Position numbers and translations under genes: made by a program. Source: Paractinoplanes aksuensis (GTDB taxonomy: Bacteria; Actinomycetota; Actinomycetes; Mycobacteriales; Micromonosporaceae). From it: DNA of 64,000 nucleotides. Location of the stretch: the NCBI RefSeq assembly GCF_024137025.1, contig NZ_JAMYJR010000003.1:186001-250000 (forward strand), in the 5' to 3' direction. The notes below the pieces were generated by a model that saw nothing but the letters and a program-made list of their open reading frames with translations, was not told the origin of the DNA and did no database searches. Shown in pieces: positions 48,701-54,058 of the stretch; within the stretch, counting starts at the first letter, position 1; each line of letters starts with the position of its first letter.

Positions 48701-50335
48701 GACCTGGCCGCGGGGGCGACGACCTCGTGGACGGTGCCGCTGCAGGTCTCGGCCGGGGTCAAGGACGGCGACAAGCTGACCGGCGGCTGCGTCTCGGCCG
48801 ACGGCAACCGAACCTGCGGCGACAGCCTGGACGTCTCGATCGACGACACCCCGGTCAACTCGTCGATCAGCGAGACCGGGACGCTGACCCTGGACGGCGC
48901 GGTGGTACCGGCCGGCGAGTCGGGAACGGCGCTCGTCCGGTTCTCGGCCACCACCGCCTTCACCGGGCTGACCCTGACCGTGCCGCTGAGCGGCCTGCCC
49001 ACCGGGTTCAGCGTCACCGCGGCCTCGGTCGACGGCGCCACCTGTGCCGTGGGTCAGACGGCGATCACCTGCACCGGGATCGACCTGGCGGCGGGAGAGC
49101 CCAAGGCGCTCGCGCTCAGCATCGACGTCGCGGCGACCGCGTCGGGCACCGCGGCCTGGCGGGCCAACGGCATCACGCTGAGCGACCCGGACGACGCGGA
49201 TGACAAGCTGACCACCTCCGGTCTGCTGGTCAGCACCACCGCCGCGCCGTACTCGGTCGCGGTGACGGTCGGCAGCCCGTCGGTGACGGCGCCCGCGCCC
49301 GGCCAGACCACGGTCCTGCCGGTCACGCTGTCCAACGCCGGGCCCGGCGCCGCCGACCCGTACGTGGCCACGATCCGCCTGCCCGACGGCGCCGTCGCCG
49401 GCACGCTGCCCAGCGGTTGTGTGGCCGGAAGCTCGGCCCGCACGGTGGTCTGCACCCTCTCGCTGGCCGCGGGCGCCTCGCGCACCATCCAGCTGCCGAT
49501 GACGGTCAGCCTCGACCTCAAGGGCGGTGAGACGCTCACCGGTGGCTGCGTCGACCAGGCGCTCAGCACCACCCCGGAGCCGGACGGCGCGTGCGGCGGC
49601 GACGCCGACGTGGCCATCCCGAGCATCCCGGTGGCCCGCCACAAGGTGAACCTCGCGGTCGAGTACGGCAAGCCGGCCGTGACGCTGACCCCGGGCGCGG
49701 CGGTCGTGATCCGGGTGCCCTACACCAACGACGGCACCGAGACCGCCGACAACGTGCGGTTCACCGTGCGCCCGCCGGCCGGTGTGGTCGTGCGTTCGGC
49801 CGCGATCCTGCTCGAGACCGGTTCGGCCGAGTCGCTGGCCGCGGCGGCCGAGACCAACACCGTGGCCGCGACCTGCATGCCCCTCGGGGGCGGCGAGGCC
49901 GCCAACGCGGTGCTGTGCGAGGCGCCCGACCAGGCCGCCCTCGAGGGCAGCGAGCTCTGGCTGACCATCGACGCGTCGGGCAGCACCAAGTCCGGTGTCC
50001 AGCCGATGCGGGTGACCGTGAGCACGAGCAGCGCCGACGGTAACTCGACCGACAACACGGTCGAGGTCCCGCTCAAGTTGACGGCCAAGGCCGACAGCGA
50101 CAACGGTGACGGCGGCGGGGACGACGGGGACAACGACGACGACAAGGGCGGCGACCTGCCCAAGACCGGCCCGGGCATCGCGGGCGCGCTGCTCACGTCA
50201 CTGCTGATGATCGTGGCCGGTGTGACCATGCTGCTGTCGATGCGGCGGCCGGGCGCGATCGCGACCGCCGGGCGGGCGCCCGCCGTGCACGTCGCGCGGC
50301 ACCGCCGCCGGGCCGGCGACGCTCAGGACGGGTAG
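39785..50335 (+). CDS. Giant LPXTG-anchored surface protein of repeated Ig-like domains
   Basis: 3,516 residues from the GTG at 39785; no better start exists upstream in frame. The N-terminus MLFHRRIPVKQLALLVVAVM and following MALTLVWSPGAAYA form a signal peptide. Residues about 35-240 resemble choice-of-anchor P domains. About eleven repeats of some 250 residues follow, each with two Ig-like/DUF11-type beta domains, marked by GGTC...CTGV cysteines, GPSDA, LPAGCT and a GGCVDLD-type calcium-like Asp/Asn loop. The C-terminus has an acidic linker (DNGDGGGDDGDNDDDKGG), sortase signal LPKTG (3458-3462), a hydrophobic segment and an Arg-rich tail. It should be covalently linked to peptidoglycan by a class E or similar sortase and could be an adhesin or spore/hyphal surface fibre. 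No sortase gene is adjacent. A function in attachment is inference. Confidence 0.88.
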   Translation: MLFHRRIPVKQLALLVVAVMALTLVWSPGAAYAATSVTTTANALRVGLTVLGLPVNVTTPATANWNGGTAVSNTLLSANIPNVATTGVVSTSGGPSGDGATAEGRVAGLNLLTSTISADAVGSTCLMTSTEISRTVTTANLKLLGAPVTVRADGTIGINGVLTATIDYQDATWNTSTGALAYTVRAIDLKLLSALGVVAGGNVVIGESICRGNVKLGAVTSAGTSVAPGQSGTPTVTVSNTGDVAAPNTTIRIPKPNATYYTLGAPTVTGGGTCDKDGNASFIVCTGVTVPGGGTAKVSLPVTLKSTATAAAPAWAPAANSITAQSTPIAAADTVSMTINGGGTALATALPRTTTGGTITVTPAALAAGKTAPATVKITNAGPSDADGATVTIPIGNAPAGVKVNSATSTSGTCVTDSSNVVCSNVAVGAGQDVTITLNTAATVSTPPGTTWDLANITTTLNNKTITGYGRVATVSDPDVNIDNGVSITPVAGTPGGAKVNATVKITNVGIQPGSATVTFPAVPTGYTIDTAGITAGGGTCTVTAGVLKCTGVTVPKMTGGTPGSVTLTVPVTLASNVTANTGDWTGAVTAVAGDSTGTATGTLVNAVVRANLAAAARGPAVRTVSPGQSTTMTVDIDNQGPSDAVTVPFVVVAPQSTTFGPLTGAVGSACQLVTPASTPPPPGNYAANTAVRCTVTQKPDDPILSLDLPLLVSATADASTPLGGGCVSLDNDTTCGGSADTTLPSITLRAKLADRLTVLATPATVTPGSSGIGKITLTSTQAETDVKITVPKAVLPTGFSVTAATVPGGTCDITGASAIVCTGVPLAANTPKDIQLTVQVAASATATQTWTAAIATETGGESVTTSGALATTGVPAYKLEAVVGVPTAGTIEPGGTANVLVTVTNKGPSLATGASFTVAAPTGATFDDQNLPGICTVNADKNLLTCTTTLAVNAATAQLTLPLKVAANADPDKAISGSCVNLDGYPGCGVNDATIPPITLKVPAAAQVGFASDTVIVTPGGTVTPGGTVTLNDPVPAKLRVSATRAPLTGTVVTIPLTPRPTGLTVTTVTLTGGGTCPISNDVATCTIPTINPGTPQEINVNLVAAANAVPATWTVSGIAAAITAGTVTAADQALARIGDPVNRVTATVTVPNTPILPGGTGTVGVVVDNTGPSDALGAKVTVIAPAGATFTAPGPAGCPVASGGKSATCTFDQTAAAPATTFTFPIEVSANVQAGADLTGGCVDLDRNGICTAADGTFPPIPVDVPLQGRLVVTTTPATVVPGDPVTKTAKLTLTSGADISDLVVSTATAVPAGLQVTAVTAPGGLSCNPIANGTFNCGDVDLTGPGHNAEITLTLKAAANADPATWTPAFTITGGGQNATAGGPLAVIGAAQPTLSAVATVPSTGTLNPGDTATVNVSVTNSGFSDAKNRTVIVTAPTGTTFDVATLPAACQALVATRVQCTVNVAADPNASAALALPVVIPANADLFTSIGGGCVDYDGTPGCDANIPSITLRAPVDRRAAVSVTPVTVTPGDSGDATVRVTAENGALSGFSIEIPLTLGAGLTLGSINPGSPTCAVTGSTVTCTLGNLAKGASQDITIPVAAGAGVAAGVTATAANIKIQDSTGPVTLTGVRPLAVTGVPQVTLTPTFGAVSAVEPGGTGSIPVTLKNEGTSDGLNTKFSLVAPAGVTFGTPLPAGCTADPANTRLSCTATIAAGVTAPTFAVPIVVDPTVRPTGTITGGCFDRNDNGVCTTPPDVDLPAIPLTTRFDQEVTVRVNRAQLSSPADTKTADVIITSTKVQNVDVSIPITAPATGWTIGADSGCTVNTNDITCTGLALPAGSKTIQLTVTTTNAADGDIWDAGVKLTGRGGATTTTNSQLALVGPVPYDLSVAVSGVPGNNGVLPGDTVPLTVQVTNNPVTNLTSATIKAPVVITAPAGTTFGTPLPADCTRTTPTTLNCRVDVSAVGPRATWTVPVVIPANANPATPIAGGCVDLDSTPTCDGSIGSFTLRKPLGTVVGTGAITTATPAPGQSGTATVNLTAAEVRPNLGVTVSLADLPAGVDVTAVRLGGRTCAIAAGTATCPATNFPDTGPTQLAVDFTTGSATLPDSTWRPTVTLTDPGKDSVALHPLVFTVSAPTSDTSVDLVLPASGTVLPGGTADIQVTMNNNSVSDNPNATATFTAPAGTTFDLAGTTAADYCTADSVTQITCRSALAAGAKAQFRLKVKVASTAGSGAAVAGGCVDVPGGTTCDTKIEFTLGKPFADQAQLGFTRADVVPGAIESGYVTVTTDRALNGLTVTVPLAGKPADLEIAGASSPTGAPCTVNNSEITCSGITVAAAGPDQRLVDVRLHPVSRTPARVSWSPTATLSNGTGGTSQSNGELLRTLAPVPRVTYTMSAPSTPVAPGSTATITGTLDNTGFSDLTNASVRVKAPTGTTFGSPLPAGCTAVGSSLMDCVVNLPAGASAPVSWSLPIQIPANANPNTPVTGGCVDFNRDNTCGAGEPVLPPIALTATLDQALTVRTPTGGGATLTPGVTGTVTVTVASTQAKNGLTVTIPTDTLPSGLQVVQVRSDAGSCAIGDKAVTCTNVGVTSGGTADVVLTTLVAGNAPAGTWSPKVLVSQGSQSTEQTVSAAATIGAPRTDPKLTVSVPVSGTVLPGGTATLTLVVVNEGPSQATGLTYTVLAPTGTTFPALTGPAASACTRVTDKQLNCTVNVAGNGRTSVPIAIAVDPTVSAANPVTGGCVRSTVGTTCSPSDYSIPSITLSTPLSGKLQIAGAPVTVVPGRSGSGVLRITATGAVTNATVTIPLAAKPAGFTVTGVSGPQGSTCTNGATEIRCTGVNLATGANTAVTVTTSVAPSVTGTPSWQATGITVTAAGETVTGGAAQLISAGEPVAAVTFRPTTPSRTVKPGETTSLTVAVTNAGPSDATRRTATLIAPNNTSFGPLSGPAATACTVTSASVLTCTYDLAAGATTSWTVPLQVSAGVKDGDKLTGGCVSADGNRTCGDSLDVSIDDTPVNSSISETGTLTLDGAVVPAGESGTALVRFSATTAFTGLTLTVPLSGLPTGFSVTAASVDGATCAVGQTAITCTGIDLAAGEPKALALSIDVAATASGTAAWRANGITLSDPDDADDKLTTSGLLVSTTAAPYSVAVTVGSPSVTAPAPGQTTVLPVTLSNAGPGAADPYVATIRLPDGAVAGTLPSGCVAGSSARTVVCTLSLAAGASRTIQLPMTVSLDLKGGETLTGGCVDQALSTTPEPDGACGGDADVAIPSIPVARHKVNLAVEYGKPAVTLTPGAAVVIRVPYTNDGTETADNVRFTVRPPAGVVVRSAAILLETGSAESLAAAAETNTVAATCMPLGGGEAANAVLCEAPDQAALEGSELWLTIDASGSTKSGVQPMRVTVSTSSADGNSTDNTVEVPLKLTAKADSDNGDGGGDDGDNDDDKGGDLPKTGPGIAGALLTSLLMIVAGVTMLLSMRRPGAIATAGRAPAVHVARHRRRAGDAQDG
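41950..49600 (+). repeat. About eleven tandem 750-760-bp domain repeats inside the giant gene
   Basis: The marker GGCV(D/S/N) occurs eleven times, near 41954, 42717, 43510, 44270, 45015, 45760, 46516, 47263, 48022, 48783 and 49543. Copies differ at many positions, so this is an old array rather than a recent expansion. Confidence 0.85.
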
Positions 50336-51801
50336 GGCCACTCGTGCACGGGGAGGTTCTCGTGCATGAGCGGCAGGTAGCGCCGCAACATCTCGTGCAG
50401 GGCGCCCTGGCGGTCGACACCGTCGGCCTCCAGGGCGTGCAGGGTCTGCACCTGCCAGGCCGCGCCGTTGCGGTGGGTCAGGCAGCGCTGCTCGATGATG
50501 CCGAGCAGCCGGTCGCGTTCGGCCTGCGAGACACCCCACCGCTCGAGCCCCTGGTGGGCCATCGGCAGCAGCCGGCGCAGCACCAGCTCGGTGACCTGGA
50601 TGTAGCCCAGGCCGGGCCAGAACACGGTGGCGTCGATGCCGTGCCGGGCGCAGGTGTGGAAATTCTCCTCGGCCGCGCTGAAACTCATCTGCGTCCACAG
50701 CGGACGTTCGGCTTCGGCCAGCGTGCGGATCAGCCCGTAGTAGAAGGCGGCGTTGGCCATCGTGTCCACAACGGTCGGTCCGGCCGGCAGCACCCTGTTC
50801 TCCACGCGCAGGTGCGGGCGGCCCTTGACGACGTCGTAGATCGGCCGGTTCCAGCGGTAGACGGTGCCGTTGTGCAGCCGCAGCTCGCTCAGCTCGGGCA
50901 CCTCGCCCCGCTCCAGGATCTCGGCCGGGTCGAACTCGTCGCAGATCGGCAGCAGGGCCGGGAAGTAGCGGACGTTCTCCTCGAACAGGTCGAAGACACT
51001 GGTGATCCAGCGTTCACCGAACCACACCCGCGGGCGTACGCCCTGGGCCCGGATCTCTTCCGACCGGGTGTCCGTGGCCTGTTCGAACAGGGGGATGCGC
51101 GTCTCGCGCCACAGCTCGCGCCCGAACAGCACCGGCGAGTTCGCGCCCAGCGCCACCTGAATCCCGGCGATGACCTGGGCCGCGTTCCAGTACGCGGCGA
51201 ACTGGGCCGGGCTGACCTGCAGATGGAACTGGGTGCTGGTGCAGGCCGACTCGGGGGCGATCGTGTCGGTGGTGACGGCCAGCCGGTCCACGCCGTCGAT
51301 CCGGATGTCGAGGTCCTCGCCCCGGGCCGCGAAGATCTGCTCGTTCAGCAGTTTGTAACGGGGATTGGCCGAGAGCGCGTCGTCGGTCATGTGCTCGCGC
51401 CGCAACGTCGGCAGGATCCCGATCATCACCGTGTGCGCGCCGACCGTACGGGAATGCTTCTCGGCGTTGTTGAGACTGGCCCGCAGGCTGCGTTCGAGAT
51501 CGGCGTTCTCGTCACCGGCCAGGCGCCGCGGCGGAACGTTTATCTCGATGTTGAACTGCCCGAGCTCGGTCTGGAAGTCGGGGTCGGCGATCGCGCCCAG
51601 CACCTCGGAATTGCGCATCGCCGGGTCGCAGTTCTCGTCGACCAGATTCAGCTCGATCTCCATGCCGGTGAGCGGCCGTTCGAAATCGAAGCGGGACTCG
51701 CGCAACATGGCCGCGAAAACATCCAGGCTGCGGCGAATCTTGTGCCTGTACCTGGCGCGGTCCTCACGGGTGAAGTTGGCCTGATCGACGTCCTCGCCCA
51801 C
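50323..51801 (-). CDS. GCS2-type glutamate-cysteine ligase family protein
   Basis: 492 residues from a GTG at 51801 after AGAGGTGG. It shows GCS2/carboxylate-amine ligase features: the acidic metal-binding strand LTGMEIELNLVDENCDPAM, LGQFNIEINVPPRRLAGDE, ESACTSTQFHLQVSPAQFAA and NRPIYDVVKGRPHLRVENRV. The family ligates an amino acid to a gamma-carboxylate using ATP. High-GC actinobacteria normally make mycothiol rather than glutathione, so the physiological product here is uncertain. Its last 13 bases overlap the 3' end of the convergent giant gene. Confidence 0.85.
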   Translation of the reverse strand: MGEDVDQANFTREDRARYRHKIRRSLDVFAAMLRESRFDFERPLTGMEIELNLVDENCDPAMRNSEVLGAIADPDFQTELGQFNIEINVPPRRLAGDENADLERSLRASLNNAEKHSRTVGAHTVMIGILPTLRREHMTDDALSANPRYKLLNEQIFAARGEDLDIRIDGVDRLAVTTDTIAPESACTSTQFHLQVSPAQFAAYWNAAQVIAGIQVALGANSPVLFGRELWRETRIPLFEQATDTRSEEIRAQGVRPRVWFGERWITSVFDLFEENVRYFPALLPICDEFDPAEILERGEVPELSELRLHNGTVYRWNRPIYDVVKGRPHLRVENRVLPAGPTVVDTMANAAFYYGLIRTLAEAERPLWTQMSFSAAEENFHTCARHGIDATVFWPGLGYIQVTELVLRRLLPMAHQGLERWGVSQAERDRLLGIIEQRCLTHRNGAAWQVQTLHALEADGVDRQGALHEMLRRYLPLMHENLPVHEWPYPS

Positions 51802-52001
51802 GGCGCACCACCTCTCTGCCCTGCCCACACATTCACACACGACCGGCGGCCACGCCAGACGACACCAAAGCATGAGATCGCACGCCCTGTCCTTCTCCAA
51901 CGGCGGGAATGCGGTGGATGGTGTGACCGGCGGGCACGTCCGATGCGGTACCCCTCCGCAGCGGATTTCACGCGGATCTGCACCTTCGGGAGGGCAAGAT
52001 C

Positions 52002-53333
52002 TTGAACGTGCGGCGGTTGCTGATCGGTGTCGTGGTGGCCTCGGTGCTGGCCACGGTCCTGACGGTCTCGTGGGCGGCCCTCGGCCCGCTGCGGGCCGGC
52101 GTGCCCTCCCCGCAGGCTTCGGCCCAGGCCGCGGTGGCGCCCACGGCCGCCTTCCCGGCCCGGCCGGGCTGGTCCACCGCGTGGTCGGCCGCGCCCTCGT
52201 CGGCCGGGCGGGGCCGGCCGCCCGGGCACACGGTGCGCAACGTGGTCCACACGACGATCGGCGGGCCGAAGGTGCGGGTCCGGCTCAGCAACCGGTTCGG
52301 CGTCGAACCGGTGCGCTTCGGGCGGGTGACGATCGCGCTCTCGGCCCACGCCGGCGGCCGCCGCGACGGTTTCCAGGACCCCAGCGACGGTACGGCGGTC
52401 CCGGGCTCGATGCGCGAGGCCGGGTTCGGCGGCCGCGGCCAGGTGACCGTGCCGCCCGGCGGGGACGTGCTCAGCGACGCCGTGCCCCTGGCCGTGCCGG
52501 CCGACGCCGACCTGCTGGTGAGCGTCTGGACCCCCGTACGCCCGAAAGCCGCCACCCTGCACGCCGAGCCCAAGCAACGCTCGATGGTCAGCCCCGGCCC
52601 CGCCGACCGGGCCGGCGACGAGACCGGCCGCTCGTTCCGGCAGGGCGTCTGGGCCTGGTTCTACGTGACCGCGGTCGAGGTGACCGGCGCCCCCGGCACG
52701 ATCGTCGCGTTCGGCGACTCGATCACCAACGGGGCCGCCTCGTCCCCGGGCCGCAACCGGCGCTGGACCGACCTGCTGGCGGCCCGGCTGGCCGACGCCC
52801 CCGAACCGGACTACGGCGTGGCCAACGCGGGCATCAGCGGCAACCGGATCCTGCTCGACGCGCGCCACCCCCACTACCGGATCACCGCTGTGGCCGGGCG
52901 GTCCGGGCAGTCCCGCTTCGCCGAGGACGTGCTGGAACGCTCGGGCGCCCGCACGGTGATCCTGCTGGCCGGCATCAACGACATCATGCAGGCGCCGCGG
53001 CAGACCGACCCGGCCCGGATCGCGGGTGGCCTGGCCGGGCTGGCCGCGCGGGCCCGGGCCGAGGGGTTGCGGGTGATCGCGGGCACGATCACGCCGTGGC
53101 AGGGCTACCACTCGTACACGCCGGCCGCCGACCGGGTGCGGCTGCGGGTCAACGCGTGGATCCGGGCCGGTGGGGGCGGCGCCTTCGACGGGGTGGCCGA
53201 TTTCGACCGTACGCTGCGGGATCCGTTGCAGCCGCTGCGGTTGAACCCGCGCTACGACGGCGGCGACCACCTGCACCCGAACGACGACGGCATGCTCGCC
53301 CTGGCCACGGCGGTGCCGCTCGAGCTGCTCTAG
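52002..53333 (+). CDS. Secreted SGNH/GDSL-family hydrolase
   Basis: 443 residues from a TTG at 52002, seven bases after GGAGGG; a GTG at 52008 is possible. The signal segment is RRLLIGVVVASVLATVLTVS. After a beta-rich N-terminal half (WSTAWSAAPSSAGRG, VRVRLSNRFGVEPVRFGRV), the SGNH domain has block I IVAFGDSITNGAAS (nucleophile Ser), block III-type Gly/Asn GISGNRILLD, LLAGINDI and the catalytic pair DHLHPN near the end. Members de-esterify lipids or polysaccharides outside the cell. The TAG stop lies in a CTAG shared with the opposite gene. Confidence 0.88.
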   Translation: MNVRRLLIGVVVASVLATVLTVSWAALGPLRAGVPSPQASAQAAVAPTAAFPARPGWSTAWSAAPSSAGRGRPPGHTVRNVVHTTIGGPKVRVRLSNRFGVEPVRFGRVTIALSAHAGGRRDGFQDPSDGTAVPGSMREAGFGGRGQVTVPPGGDVLSDAVPLAVPADADLLVSVWTPVRPKAATLHAEPKQRSMVSPGPADRAGDETGRSFRQGVWAWFYVTAVEVTGAPGTIVAFGDSITNGAASSPGRNRRWTDLLAARLADAPEPDYGVANAGISGNRILLDARHPHYRITAVAGRSGQSRFAEDVLERSGARTVILLAGINDIMQAPRQTDPARIAGGLAGLAARARAEGLRVIAGTITPWQGYHSYTPAADRVRLRVNAWIRAGGGGAFDGVADFDRTLRDPLQPLRLNPRYDGGDHLHPNDDGMLALATAVPLELL

Positions 53334-53851
53334 CTGAACAGAACGGCCAACAGCACGGCGACCACGATGACGCCGAACACTGCTTGCAGCAGCAGGGCCG
53401 GACCCAGGTGCGACCACATCGTCGGGATCCGCGGGGTCAGCGGCTGCATGGTGGTCAGATTGACCACCCGCACGAGCCGGACGGGGAGGGTCGCGTCCCG
53501 CTGCGGGGCGGTCGTGACCTGCACGAGGTCGCCGCGGCGCAGGGCCGACTGGGGTAGCTGACCGTGCATCTCGACCTCGTAGGTCTGGCCCAGGTCGTCG
53601 CGCAGCCGCACGGGCGTCACCAGGAACTCGGGCCCTTTCTTGAGCTCCTTGAAACTGCGGCGGCTCGCCTTCATGCGCAGCATCGCGCCGAGCATGTGGA
53701 ACACGCCCGAAGTGAGAAAAACGGCCATGAGCAGGGGCTGACCGATCCGTACTTCCCGGGTGTACGAGGTCAGGAAGCCGGCGAAGCGGCCGGTGATGAT
53801 GGGTCCGACATGCCGGAGGATCTGCTCGCGGTGCAGGTCGAGGTCATCCAT
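53330..53851 (-). CDS. Small membrane protein
   Basis: 173 residues from the ATG at 53851, directly downstream of a near-perfect AGGAGGTG site. Two hydrophobic regions are visible: RIGQPLLMAVFLTSGVFHML near residues 40-60 and the C-terminal ALLLQAVFGVIVVAVLLAVL. Between them is a soluble segment (FKELKKGPEFLVTPVRLRDD, LGQTYEVEMHGQLPQSALRR, GDLVQVTTAP) with a small beta-barrel-like pattern. No family was recognised. The stop codon overlaps that of the SGNH hydrolase within a four-base CTAG palindrome. Confidence 0.6.
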   Translation of the reverse strand: MDDLDLHREQILRHVGPIITGRFAGFLTSYTREVRIGQPLLMAVFLTSGVFHMLGAMLRMKASRRSFKELKKGPEFLVTPVRLRDDLGQTYEVEMHGQLPQSALRRGDLVQVTTAPQRDATLPVRLVRVVNLTTMQPLTPRIPTMWSHLGPALLLQAVFGVIVVAVLLAVLFS

Positions 53852-54058
53852 GGGGGGCACCTCCTGAGGGATTCTCATATCGTACGGAGAGTTAACTGGT
53901 GAGCACCGTGAGTGAATGCCGCTCGCCTCAGCTTCTTGCTCGTTTGTCACCTGCGTCGCCGAAATGCTGAAAACCCCGCGAATCGCCACCGATCGGCGGT
54001 CAACTGGTTCCGTGTCGGCGAGGCGCTCGCCCCGCCGCGGAATTTGGGGGCGGCTGAC

